NCBI GenBank assembly: GCA_947625255.1
Contig: CANQNT010000009.1
Location: 1-64,000, forward strand
DNA length: 64,000 bases
Direction: 5' to 3'
Source of the DNA: an uncultured Acetatifactor sp.
Lineage (GTDB): Bacteria > Bacillota > Clostridia > Lachnospirales > Lachnospiraceae
Below are positions 20,306 to 31,000 of this stretch, piece by piece. Numbering within the stretch: position 1 is the stretch's first letter; each line of letters opens with the position of its first letter. A program made the position numbers and the translations under genes. Under the pieces are notes generated by a model. The model was not told the origin of the DNA and did not search any database. It saw nothing but the letters and a program-made list of their open reading frames with translations.

Positions 20306-23300
20306 ATGAAATTGGATGTCCGGTCCGACAGATGGTTTGCTGACTGTTTGCCGGAATTGGGCATCCAGTATTTCTATCAGGATAAAAGGAAGGGTTTTAT
20401 TGTGGAAAAGAAAGTGATCGATGACAAGGAAGTTCTGTTGACGTGCAATCCGGTTTCTTATGATTTCCCCCATACAGTGGATGTCAGGGCTTATGATGGA
20501 ATAGAGCTGGAGGTCAGGCTTTGCGGTGAACTGCCTGTCTGGCTGGAAATAGCTCTTTTTCCTTTGCAGAGCGGGAGACCGGAATTCATCCAAAGTACAA
20601 AAGCAGAAGTTTTTGTCGCACCTGGGGAAAGGTTGGTAAGAGTGCCTTTTTGTGCCTTTGACAGTTCCCTTTTGGTCAGCGCATATCGGAAATATATCAG
20701 CAGTATGGAAATCAAACTGAAAAAGGAAGAAGGGGCTTTTCAGGTAAAGAGCCTTCGATTCGCAAAATTTGGTTCCTTTCATGTGGAAACTGAAACCACG
20801 TCCGGGGCGGCTGATGTCGGGATGGATATCATTTACCAGGTCATTTTAGAGAATCAGAGAGAAAACTCCTGTTATGTGGGGGTGGCTCCGGTATGGAAGG
20901 GCAGAGAAAGTATTCCCTTTACCTATCCGAAAAGTGTCGTCCTTAAGCCCCATGAAAGACGGATTGTGGAGGTGTGCGCAAAGATTCCCGCGAACATTCC
21001 CTGTGGAGGATATGAAACCCTGACTTTGGAATGGATTCCGGATGGAGATGGAGCAGAAAGCAGAAGAACCACGTTTTATGCAGCCAGAAAAATCAGGCAT
21101 CCTTACCTGCTCCATAAAGAGGAGGGGTGGCAGCGCCTGAGAAGCCAGCTGGAAAAGGACAGCGGTCTGGCGAAGAGATGGGAAAAGGAATATGTGGAGG
21201 CCGCTAAGGCATGGAAAGTGCCGAAGCCAAGCGAGGGGAAAGCCTTTGTATATGAATCCGTCAGTCAGGATGATTTCCTGCGTGCTGGTATTGCCTGGAA
21301 GGTGTCCCAGTCTCAGGAGCTCCTGGACAAGGTTATAAGCTATCTGAAGGGCTTTTTGGAGGAAGAGAAGGGTTACTTAGGAACAGAATTTTCTTATTTT
21401 CAGGCGATAGAATCTCTTCATGAATATGATAAGGGACATTTCCCGGTTCATCATGCCTGCAGCGCCGGCTGGGTGCAGGAGGGGGAATTTATGTCCAAAA
21501 TTGCGGCAGTCTATGATCTGGTCTATGACAGGCCGGAGGTCACTCCGCTTATGCATGCCCAGATGGAAAGATGCATGCGCAATTATATGGAATTTGAAGA
21601 TTGGCGCCTGACGGATGGGGACGGAAATAATTTCCAAATCTGTGAAGCTGCGGCCGCTTTAAATTTCGCCTGTCTGCTTCAGGATTATCCGATGATAGGG
21701 CGGTTCCTGGCAGGATGCAACGGACTGTATGAGCTGATGGGATCTGTTTTCTCTGATGACGGAAGTTATTTTGAAGGCGCATCGAATTATATGTGCCTTG
21801 CGGCGGAGCTGTTTTTGAAGAGCGCCATCGCCTGTGAGAACTACGGCCTGAATCTAAAGGATGTGGTTGTTCCCGCGTCCTTTGATCCCTATGTGGTGCA
21901 TGCGCCCTGGGCGGTCAGAAAGTCTGCGGATCCATCTGCAAAGCCTTTTTTGGGTATGAGCTTTGAGCGAATGGGCAATTCCCGGAAACCCTATCGGCGC
22001 CTTAAGGATTATCTCGATAATCTGCTTCATCTTGCTACCCCGGAGGGAATCCTGTTTTCCGCAAATGATGGGAATGAGCGCAGTTTGGTTCCTTTCATGG
22101 AGATGGCATATTACCTGTATAGGGATCCTGCTTATTTGAAAATCGCTTCCCTGGCGGAAGAAAATGATCTGCTCTATGGGAAACATATGTGGGAATCTCA
22201 GGAATTTGAACCTGGAAAAGAGAGTTATCTCAATACCGGAAACGGTTTTGGGGTACTTAGGGAGAAGGGGGAAAATGCTGTCCAGGCCGTGTTAAAATTC
22301 GGTCAGCATGGAGGATACCATGGTCATTATGACAGGCTGAGCCTGTTATCCTACCTGAAGAACAATCAGACATTCCATAATTTGGAATTTACCTGGTATG
22401 GTTATGCTTCTTTCCTTTTTAAAATGTGGGTGCATACCTCGCTGGCCCATAATATGGTAGTGGTGGATAAAAAAATGCAGGAACCTACGGAATGTCAGTG
22501 TATTTACTTTGAGGACAATGAGAAGTTTCAGGCAGTGTGCGCCCAGACGGTTTCCAGGTGGTCGGATCCGCCTTATGGAGGCCAGACGCCGTATCTGCAG
22601 AAATTCCCGGAAGAAAAATGCCGGAAGGAAGGGCGTTTTATCCTTCCCGGGAAGCCAAGATCCCAGGGCGATATCGGAGAATATTCGGAACCTGTGTTCC
22701 AGAGGAGATTACTGGTATTGGCGGAAGGCTGCTGCTATATTTGGGATTACGAGGAAGCAGATCAGGATCATGTGTACGATTGTCTGTATCACCCATTGGG
22801 CCGCGTATCCGCAGAAGGCCTGCATTTCCTGAAACGGACTGCAAGGTTGGAGGAAGACCCTTATGGGGCAGGGCAGTTTATCCTGAATTGCTATTGGTAT
22901 GACCAGGAGGGAACGGCACATTTTCGTTTTGAAAATGAACAGAAGCGTTTTAATCATAATGATATCTTAGACTTTGCGGCCAGAACCCAGCTTTTTGGGG
23001 TTTACCCTCAGAAGCAGACAGTGGTTGTAGGCAGATATCCGCAGAAAACAGATACTTTTCAAAATGTGGAAGAAATCTCAAGTAAAGAGCTATGGAAGGA
23101 TCCTTGTCGGAAAACAGTGGGTTTTCAGCAAAAAGGAAGATGCGCCAGATTTGTGACAGCCCTGGAGATCGGAGAAAAAGAAGGAGTACTTCAGAAAATT
23201 ACAAGTGATTCTTATGAGAGTATTACCATTCTGAGAAAGGATGGTGGAGTCCGCAGATTAAAGGTATACGGGATGGATCAAAGAGAGGAAAACAAAATTT

Positions 23301-23323
23301 CCGTACAATATGAAATCTTATAA
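20306..23323 (+). CDS. Heparinase II/III-like polysaccharide lyase family protein
   Basis: α/α-toroid-type N-terminus; KFGQHGGYHGHYDRLSLLSYLKN…LAHNMVVVDKKMQ characteristic of heparinase II/III-like C-terminal domains. Confidence 0.8.
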   Translation: MKLDVRSDRWFADCLPELGIQYFYQDKRKGFIVEKKVIDDKEVLLTCNPVSYDFPHTVDVRAYDGIELEVRLCGELPVWLEIALFPLQSGRPEFIQSTKAEVFVAPGERLVRVPFCAFDSSLLVSAYRKYISSMEIKLKKEEGAFQVKSLRFAKFGSFHVETETTSGAADVGMDIIYQVILENQRENSCYVGVAPVWKGRESIPFTYPKSVVLKPHERRIVEVCAKIPANIPCGGYETLTLEWIPDGDGAESRRTTFYAARKIRHPYLLHKEEGWQRLRSQLEKDSGLAKRWEKEYVEAAKAWKVPKPSEGKAFVYESVSQDDFLRAGIAWKVSQSQELLDKVISYLKGFLEEEKGYLGTEFSYFQAIESLHEYDKGHFPVHHACSAGWVQEGEFMSKIAAVYDLVYDRPEVTPLMHAQMERCMRNYMEFEDWRLTDGDGNNFQICEAAAALNFACLLQDYPMIGRFLAGCNGLYELMGSVFSDDGSYFEGASNYMCLAAELFLKSAIACENYGLNLKDVVVPASFDPYVVHAPWAVRKSADPSAKPFLGMSFERMGNSRKPYRRLKDYLDNLLHLATPEGILFSANDGNERSLVPFMEMAYYLYRDPAYLKIASLAEENDLLYGKHMWESQEFEPGKESYLNTGNGFGVLREKGENAVQAVLKFGQHGGYHGHYDRLSLLSYLKNNQTFHNLEFTWYGYASFLFKMWVHTSLAHNMVVVDKKMQEPTECQCIYFEDNEKFQAVCAQTVSRWSDPPYGGQTPYLQKFPEEKCRKEGRFILPGKPRSQGDIGEYSEPVFQRRLLVLAEGCCYIWDYEEADQDHVYDCLYHPLGRVSAEGLHFLKRTARLEEDPYGAGQFILNCYWYDQEGTAHFRFENEQKRFNHNDILDFAARTQLFGVYPQKQTVVVGRYPQKTDTFQNVEEISSKELWKDPCRKTVGFQQKGRCARFVTALEIGEKEGVLQKITSDSYESITILRKDGGVRRLKVYGMDQREENKISVQYEIL

Positions 23324-23377
23324 GGAAGCGGCCAACAACGGTGATTTTTTATGCTGGCAGCAAAAGGAGGAAAATTT

Positions 23378-24010
23378 ATGATTCGGATTTTATTTCAGGG
23401 AGATTCCATTACGGATGCAGGACGTGACAGAGGAAACGCGGGAGATCTGGGTAGAGGCTATCCTTTATTGGTGGAAAGCACTATGGGATTCGAAGCTCCT
23501 GGGGAATATCAATTCCTGAACAGGGGAATTGGCGGAGACCGTGTGACAGATCTTTATGCCAGGATTAAAGTAGATATCATTAATTTGAAGCCCGATGTGA
23601 TGAGTATCCTGGTAGGAGTCAACGATGTCTGGCATGAACTGAAAAATGGCAGGGACGGTGTGGACGAGGTAAAATATTTTAAAATATATTCCATGCTGAT
23701 CGAGGAAATCAAAGCTGCGCTGCCGGAAGTAAAGATCATGATCCTGGAGCCCTTTGTCCTGAAGGCTTCCGCAACAGAAGAGGAATGGGATACTTTCCGG
23801 GATGAGGTTCATAAGCGCGCAAAAAAGGCAAGGGAAATTGCGGAAAAATATGATTTGGTCTTTATTGCCCTGCAGGATAAATTCGATGAAGCTGCCCAAA
23901 AGTGCCCGGCCAATTATTGGCTGAGGGATGGTGTACATCCTACGCCGAAAGGACATGAACTGATTAAGAGGGAATGGATCAAGGCTTATGAAACTATGAA
24001 AATAGGATAA
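23378..24010 (+). CDS. SGNH/GDSL hydrolase family protein
   Basis: Block I ILFQGDSITDAGRD, block II GIGGDRV, block III VGVNDVWHE, block V DGVHPTPKGHELI. Start at 23378 after aaaggagg. Confidence 0.92.
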   Translation: MIRILFQGDSITDAGRDRGNAGDLGRGYPLLVESTMGFEAPGEYQFLNRGIGGDRVTDLYARIKVDIINLKPDVMSILVGVNDVWHELKNGRDGVDEVKYFKIYSMLIEEIKAALPEVKIMILEPFVLKASATEEEWDTFRDEVHKRAKKAREIAEKYDLVFIALQDKFDEAAQKCPANYWLRDGVHPTPKGHELIKREWIKAYETMKIG

Positions 24011-24030
24011 AAAGATGTACTGCCAAGTAC

Positions 24031-24058
24031 CCTGGACGCTTCTGACGAAGCGTCTAGG
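24031..24058. terminator. Bidirectional terminator-like hairpin between convergent genes
   Basis: cctggacgcttc-tgac-gaagcgtctagg: 12-bp stem with one G·T pair. Confidence 0.6.
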
Positions 24059-24872
24059 AAGTTTGAAACGTTTTCTGGCTGTCCTGCTGCCTGTGAATTT
24101 CCCGAAACTGAGTGGGGGTTAAGCCCGTGAATTTTTTAAATTGCCGCATGAAATGCAGTTCGTTTTCATAGCCGCAGAAAACAGCCAGAGAGGATATGGA
24201 CATTTCCGAGGTACACAGATAAAACTGGGCCTGCTTAATACGGGCGTTGATGATGTCCTGGATGCAGGTTACGCCGAAAAATTCTTTATAAAGATGCTGG
24301 AAGTGCGAAATGCTTAAATGAATCCGGTTCGCAAGCTCGGGTGTATCCCATTTTTTATAGGGAGAATTCAGGATCTCCATCCGCAGCTCATTCATGGGAT
24401 AATAGTATTTGTTCCGATTCGTGGAACGGCTCTCTGCCTCCAGCTGGTTGGCGATGGAGTACAGCAGGGCGTGCATCAGCGCATTGATGACCTCTTTTTT
24501 TAGGGAATGGGTGGAAAGCTTCTCCAGGACGATCAGTTTGCTGTAATCCGTCAGCGTGCCCATATAGGGCAGTACGAAAGGAGTATCTATGGGAAACCCC
24601 AGCCGGTCAAGGAAGTCCGTATCCTCATCATGCAGCTCAAAATGGATCCAGTCGTCGTTGTAATGGGGTTCCCTGCAGCCGTAATGAATGGGGGAATGAC
24701 GGCCGTAGATCATGATGGTATTTGGCGGCATGTCGATGGTCTTGTCGCCTTTTACGAAGAAGGACTCTGTTTTGATAAGGAGCAGGGTGTAATCCTCATA
24801 CCCGGCGGGATAGGAACGGTCGAGGGCCACCTTGTGCATGGAATCGTATCCGCAGACATTAACGGTAATCAT
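24054..24872 (-). CDS. AraC family transcriptional regulator
   Basis: Cupin-like N-terminus. C-terminal double HTH: LANRIHLSISHFQHLYKEFFGVTCIQDIINARIKQAQFYL…SISSLAVFCGYENELHFMRQFKKFTGLTPTQFRE. Confidence 0.93.
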   Translation of the reverse strand: MITVNVCGYDSMHKVALDRSYPAGYEDYTLLLIKTESFFVKGDKTIDMPPNTIMIYGRHSPIHYGCREPHYNDDWIHFELHDEDTDFLDRLGFPIDTPFVLPYMGTLTDYSKLIVLEKLSTHSLKKEVINALMHALLYSIANQLEAESRSTNRNKYYYPMNELRMEILNSPYKKWDTPELANRIHLSISHFQHLYKEFFGVTCIQDIINARIKQAQFYLCTSEMSISSLAVFCGYENELHFMRQFKKFTGLTPTQFREIHRQQDSQKTFQTS

Positions 24873-25034
24873 AAATACTCCCTTCTTCCCAATTGCTGCA
24901 GGGCAAAGGGAGGAAATTGTGTAAAGATGCAGAATTGGCTAGCAAATTGCAGAAAATATCAGTTAACTCTATTTTATGAAAATGTTTTTGTTTTGTCAAG
25001 TTGTTATTATAGAGTTACAGCGCAGCCAGCCGTG

Positions 25035-25079
25035 AGCCATGATGGAAAATCGCGCTTGCACGAATTTGCCATCATGGCT
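25035..25079. repeat. Inverted repeat AGCCATGATGG…CCATCATGGCT, part of a possible dispersed element
   Basis: 11-bp perfect arms, 23-nt spacer. Followed by a second small dyad gtcgaac-tct-gttcgac. Confidence 0.6.
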
Positions 25080-25153
25080 TGCGGCAAGTCGAACTCTGTT
25101 CGACATGGGAGCGCCATTTTATGAGCAAAGGGAGTCGCAAAGTGAACTTTATC

Positions 25154-26836
25154 ATGAAAACCATAAAAAATCCGATTTTAAAGGGCTTTCATCCCGATCC
25201 ATCCATTGTGAGGGTGAGGGAGGACTATTATCTTGCCACATCCACCTTTGAATGGTGGCCAGGGGTGAGGCTCCATCATTCCAGGGATCTGATCCACTGG
25301 GAACTGCTGGAATATCCTTTGAACAGAATCTCTCAGTTGGATCTGCGGGGAGTGGGTCCGTCCCAGGGGATATGGGCGCCCTGCCTGACCTATGAGAAAG
25401 GGGTGTTTTACCTTGTATATACGGTGGTAAAAGCCTTTTACTGCAATATGTACGACACGGAGAATTATCTTGTGACCACTCGGGATATCCATGGCCCCTG
25501 GTCCGAGCCCATCCCTTTGAACAACTTTGGCTTTGATCCGTCCCTGTTCCATGACGAGGACGGCAGAAAATATATGGTCAGTATGGTGACGGACCACCGG
25601 GTGCCCAAGAAATATGCAGGCAGACTGGTGCTTCAGGAGTTTGACGCCCGTCAGGGGAAAATGGTAGGTCCTGTGAAAGACATTTACCGAGCAGAGGGGA
25701 TTTTTCTGGAAGGCCCCCATATTCTGAAGCGGAACGGCTGGTATTATCTGTTCAGCGCGGACACGGGAACCGGGGAAGGGCATGGTCAGACCATTCAAAG
25801 ATCCAGGGATATCTGGGGGCCTTATGAAATGTATCGTCCCTACGATGAGCTGAGGGAGGAAGGAGAAGCCTATTCGATCCTCACTTCCAGACACCATGAG
25901 GATCTCCTGCTGCAGAAAGCGGGGCATTGTGATCTGGTGGAAACCCAGGATGGGGAGTGGTATGCGGTTCATCTCTGCGGCAGGGCTGCCAGTGACCGGA
26001 ATCCCATGGACGCCCCGCGTTTTGCCGGCGCAAGAAGATATATGATCGGACGGGAAACGGCGATTCAGAAAATGCGCTGGACAGAGGATGACTGGCTGGT
26101 TTTGGAAAAAGGGGGAAATACCCCTGCGGAAGAAGTGGAAGCGCCGCTGTTTGTGCAGAAGATGTCGGAAAGTCGGGATTCACTGGAAACGGATCATTTG
26201 TGCCGAAATGGGGAACCCCTGGTCAGGGATGATTTCGATGGGGAACAGCTGCATCTGGACTACCAGTCCTTACGGATTCCCATGGATGAGCATTATCTGT
26301 CTCTGAAGGAACGTCCCGGATGGCTTCGGATGTACGGCAGGAGCGGCCTGGCCTCAAGGTTTTCCCAGAGTCTGATCGCCCGCAGGATGACGGAGTACTC
26401 CATGAAAGCGGAGACCTGCGTGGATTTTGAGCCGGAGGTCTTCAAGCAAATGGCGGGACTGATTCTGATGTATGATACGGATAACTATTTATATCTTCAT
26501 ATTTCCCACGACGAGGATGTGGGAAAGTGCATTACTTTATTGAAAGCGGAAAATAAAAAATATGAATATCTGATGGATTATATCCCCTTGGAATCCGGCC
26601 GGGACGTGGTACTTGGCCTTTCCCTGCAGGGAACGGAGGTCCAATTCTTTTATGGATATAGGGGCGAAGCCCGACACAAAGCTGGTCCCTGTCTGAATGC
26701 CAGCTTTTTGTCAGACGAAGCCTGTAACGAGGGCTGGTTTACCGGCACCATGATCGGAATCTGCTGCCAGGATCTGACAGGCTTTGGGAAATACGCGGAT
26801 TTTGATTGGTTTACAGTAGGGGCTCAGGATCGGTAA
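25154..26836 (+). CDS. Glycoside hydrolase family 43 protein (β-xylosidase/α-arabinofuranosidase type)
   Basis: NPILKGFHPDPSIVRVREDYYLATSTFEWWPGVRLHHSRDLIHWELL and GIFLEGPHILKRNGWYYLFSADTGTG. Start could instead be 25121. Confidence 0.93.
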   Translation: MKTIKNPILKGFHPDPSIVRVREDYYLATSTFEWWPGVRLHHSRDLIHWELLEYPLNRISQLDLRGVGPSQGIWAPCLTYEKGVFYLVYTVVKAFYCNMYDTENYLVTTRDIHGPWSEPIPLNNFGFDPSLFHDEDGRKYMVSMVTDHRVPKKYAGRLVLQEFDARQGKMVGPVKDIYRAEGIFLEGPHILKRNGWYYLFSADTGTGEGHGQTIQRSRDIWGPYEMYRPYDELREEGEAYSILTSRHHEDLLLQKAGHCDLVETQDGEWYAVHLCGRAASDRNPMDAPRFAGARRYMIGRETAIQKMRWTEDDWLVLEKGGNTPAEEVEAPLFVQKMSESRDSLETDHLCRNGEPLVRDDFDGEQLHLDYQSLRIPMDEHYLSLKERPGWLRMYGRSGLASRFSQSLIARRMTEYSMKAETCVDFEPEVFKQMAGLILMYDTDNYLYLHISHDEDVGKCITLLKAENKKYEYLMDYIPLESGRDVVLGLSLQGTEVQFFYGYRGEARHKAGPCLNASFLSDEACNEGWFTGTMIGICCQDLTGFGKYADFDWFTVGAQDR

Positions 26837-26849
26837 AAAAGCAGGAGGA

Positions 26850-28007
26850 ATGAAGGAAATGGAACAATATGAAACATGGGTGGATGAAGTATTGGTTAAG
26901 ATCCGCAATAAAATGGAGTGGGTCAGTGAGAAGAATAAGAATAAGATCCCATACAGGACCGATAAAAACGGAGATTATGACGACAGGTCGGATCCATCCA
27001 GAAAGTGGAATGTGGACGATGGGTTGAACTGGTGGACCAACGGCTTCTGGGCCGGGATTCTGTGGCTTTTATATCAGGATACGGGGGAGGAACGTTATGC
27101 CCGGATCGCCCGGATTTCTGAGGAGCGTATGGAAAAATGTTTCCAGGATTATTATGGGCTGCATCACGATGTGGGTTTTATGTTCATGCCCACGGCAGTC
27201 GCCGACTATCGCTTGACGGCGAACCCGAATTCCAGAAAGATCGCCATGCACGCCGCCAATCTTCTGGCAGGAAGGTTTAACCCGGTGGGCAAATTCATCC
27301 GTGCCTGGAATGATATGAAAACGGACACCAGGGGTTGGGCCATCATTGACTGTATGTTTAACATTTCTCTGTTATACTGGGCCAGCGAGGAAAGCGGGGA
27401 TCCCAGGTTCCGCCAGGTCGCCATGATGCATGCGGACACGGTAAAGGATAATTTCATCCGGCCTGATGGTTCCGTCTGCCATATCGTGGAATTCAATCCG
27501 GAGACCGGGGAAAAGGTCTGCAGCTTTGGCGGACAGGGATATGAGGAAGGTTCTTCCTGGACCAGGGGACAGGGTTGGGCCGTCTATGGTTTCATGATCA
27601 GTTATCTGCACACGGGGAAAAAGGAATACCTGGACACGGCAAGAAGGGTTGCGGATTATTGTGTCGCCCAAGTGCCCTCTGACGGCATTATCCCTGTGGA
27701 TTTCTGTCAGCCGCCGGAGCCGGCCTATGAAGATTCCTGCGGAGCCTGTGTCATCGCCGGCGGTCTGCTGGAGCTGGCAAAGTGTCTGCCGGAAGAGGAG
27801 AGTGGGGTTTATAAGGAGGCCGCGATCCGGATTCTTCGGGCAATCGCAGAGAGAAGGGCGGATTTTACCACAAAATGCGATGCCATCGTGCAGAACTGCA
27901 GCGGCGCCTATCATAGCCCGGAACATCATACGACCATGAACTATGCGGATTATTACTTTATAGAAGCAATTTATAAGCTGAAGGGAATCGGACGTTTCAT
28001 GTGGTAG
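26850..28007 (+). CDS. GH88 family unsaturated glucuronyl hydrolase
   Basis: WWTNGFWAGILWLLYQDTGEERY; HHDVGFMFMPTAVADYRL; SSWTRGQGWAVYGFMISYLHTGKKEYLDTARRVADY. Confidence 0.93.
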   Translation: MKEMEQYETWVDEVLVKIRNKMEWVSEKNKNKIPYRTDKNGDYDDRSDPSRKWNVDDGLNWWTNGFWAGILWLLYQDTGEERYARIARISEERMEKCFQDYYGLHHDVGFMFMPTAVADYRLTANPNSRKIAMHAANLLAGRFNPVGKFIRAWNDMKTDTRGWAIIDCMFNISLLYWASEESGDPRFRQVAMMHADTVKDNFIRPDGSVCHIVEFNPETGEKVCSFGGQGYEEGSSWTRGQGWAVYGFMISYLHTGKKEYLDTARRVADYCVAQVPSDGIIPVDFCQPPEPAYEDSCGACVIAGGLLELAKCLPEEESGVYKEAAIRILRAIAERRADFTTKCDAIVQNCSGAYHSPEHHTTMNYADYYFIEAIYKLKGIGRFMW

Positions 28008-28098
28008 ATAAAATCCTCTCTTTCTGGATAGATTCAGAGAATTGATCGGCGGAAATGACGCTCATGGAATTGATCAACGAAAACGGAGGATTGACAAA

Positions 28099-31000
28099 AT
28101 GTTTCTAAAAGCGGTGGATTTATGGAAAGATTGGCGGAAGGAAGAAGTAGGGGAGGAAGTACCCGGAACGGGAAAAGGGATCCGGCTCTCTTTCCCCGCC
28201 AAGGAAGGCGCGAAAGTAAGACCCTATGGTTTTGATGTAAAAAACGAGGCTGCTTTTGACGCCATGCGCTGGTATGGACTGAAGCTTGGCCTCACTACCT
28301 CGGAGCCCTGCAGGGAGGTTTCTGTAACCGCGGGCTTTTACGGCGGCGGGCAATTGACGAAGAAGCTGTATTTCGCGGAAACGGGAGAGCATGAATGCGA
28401 TCTGAGGCTGGAAGATTTTCCGGTGGAAACGACGAAATCCAATATCTGGAGGGATTTGGTCTTCCTTCAGGTTACCGGGGCGGCTTCTCTGCAAAAAGCG
28501 CTGCTGGTCCGGGGAAACGGGCTGGCAGTGGAAACCGGGGTGTTGGGGAAAGCCGGTGAAATTGGGGAAACCGTTTCCTATACCGTGGTGGTTCATAATT
28601 GCACCCCCCAACCCATGTATGTCAGCGCAGTCCAGCAGTTTGAGGGATGGGAATCCCTTCTCGCCGATATTTGTCCCGATCGGTTCCTGCTGGAGGCTTA
28701 TGGGGAACAGAAGGTGGATATCAGTGTTAAGGTACATGATTATCTGCCTGTGGGAGCCCATGAGAAGACGCAGGTGCGTTTTGTGCCGGAAGGAGATTCC
28801 CTCCGGGGGGCGTTTGTTACGGTAATAACCCTGCGCAGTCTGACCCATCCCTATATTTACCATACGGAGGAGAAATGGCGGGAGGTCAGGGCGCAGATCG
28901 ATGAACACCCGGTCTTCCGTCCCGGTTATGAGGAACTGAAAAAGGATGCGGACGAGTGGAAGGTTCCCGCCATTGTGCCTTTTGGAGAACGGGACTATTG
29001 TTATAACACCAGGGAAGAGCATTACATTATGTCCTGCGCTTATCTGTACGCCCTGACAAAGGAACTGGTCTATGCAGAAAAAATCCAGCGTTTCTTCCGG
29101 GATTTCATGGACGAAGAAACCGGTTATCCTGCCAGAAAGAAGGGCTGCAGCCAGAGCTATGTGCAGGAGGGACATTTTTTCCAGCATTTGGCGCTGGCCT
29201 ATGATATTACTTATCACGCGTCTGTCTGGACGAAAGAGGACAGGCAGGGCATTGAGAGATGCTTCCGTATTTATATGGAGATCCTGGACCGTCATATCTG
29301 TAACGGACATATCAGCAACTGGGTGCTGTCGGAGCTGACGGGAGCGGTGTACTGCGCCATGGTTCTCCAGGATTTTGAACGGATGGAACGTTTCCTGAAG
29401 GGTCCCGGGGGAAGCTTTGACCAGCTTTGCCATGGGGCTTTCAGCGATGGTTGGTGGCACGAATGTTCCATCGGATATAATATCTGGGTATCTTCCATGT
29501 TTTTGCATACGGCCCACGCATTGCTTCCCTTTGGGATCAATATCCTGCATAAGCAGTTTCCGCTGTCTTATGGGAAGGAGGTGGACAGCACCTATGCATG
29601 CAGATCCATGGAGATCCGTCATGGGATGTATAACGAAAAGTGGGGAGGCATTCAGAAGCCCTCTATCTGTATCAAGGATCTATTTGACGCAGTGATTCCT
29701 TTCCTGGATTACCGGGGCGTGATGATGGGAGTGAATGATTCCGCGGAAAAGAAGATCGAAGGGGTACACTTCGGCTCTACCTTTGACCTGGCTTATACCC
29801 ATTATCAGGATCCGGCCTATATTCCCATCATCAGAAGGTTTGACAAGGCGGATCCGATCTTTGGACATGCCAAGCTGCTGGAAGGGGCGTCTGCGTCGGA
29901 GGGAACATCTTTGCCTGGCGGAGAAGCCTCGTTGGAGAAGTCGGCCGGAAAGGAAAATCTGCCGAAGCCTATCCCTGGATCCGGCATGGAAAACGCTTAT
30001 GCGGATAATTTTGGGGTGATGGTTCTGCGGAGCCATGCAAAAGGCAGGGCTGATAGGGAACAGATTCAGGCGGCGCTGCGCTATGGTTCCCATGGCTTTG
30101 CCCACGGACATTTTGACCGGACAGAGCTTTTGTCCCTGATGCGATACGGGCGCAGCTTTTATAATCCGGAGAGCATCTGGTGGGGATACGGTCACTTTAT
30201 GTATAAGTTCTATGTACAAAATTCCAATACCAAAAATATGGTGGTAGTGGATGGAAAGCTTCAGGTGCCCGCCGACGCCAAAAGAATCCTGTTTTACACG
30301 GGAAAAAGTTTCCAGGCCGGCGCAGTGAGAACCAGGAGCCGTTGGGGATATCCTCCCTACGGCGGAATGATTTATGATGGAAGAGAGACCCTGAAGGAGC
30401 GCTGCGAGATGAATGTCTGCGATCTGCCCCTGTTGGACGAGGTTTTGGATCAGGGGCAGACAGGAGAAGCAAAGCCCAGGGCAGGATACGGGGAAATCTC
30501 TGACCTGACCGAACCGGTTCGTCAGACCAGAGTCCTTGTGGTTTTGGACGACTGCATCGTGTTGTTTGACTGCCTGGAAGGGGAAACAGAGCATTTTTAT
30601 GAGAGTCTGCTGGAAATCAAGGGTTTCCGGGAGCTGAAGCCGGTGTTCGGGGATGGGAGCGTTAAGTACGTCAGACATACCGGTAAAAAATCAGAAAATC
30701 CTTTAGCGGATACCCAGTTTATTACGGATTGCCACTGGTATAAGGCTGAGGGAGAAACCGTAGCCAGCTTTGAGATGCAGTTTGGCAGCGGCACGGATCA
30801 AAAGGGGAACCGCACGGAATACAATGAACCGGGGAACCTGGATCTGGACGTTTATACCGCATGGCCTCCTGTGACGGAACAGATGCACGGCCTGGAGGCA
30901 GAGGATCTGGGAATCAAGGTCCCTTATGACTTAAGGGTCCTGACGGGTGAGGAATGCATCCTGGAGTATTCCGCCAATGCCTGGCTTTTGGGCGCAAGGA

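Noticed and set aside
28120-29622. 500-aa minus-strand ORF
   Set aside because: Fully antisense to the heparinase-like gene; low-complexity, no motif, explained by codon bias of the plus-strand gene.
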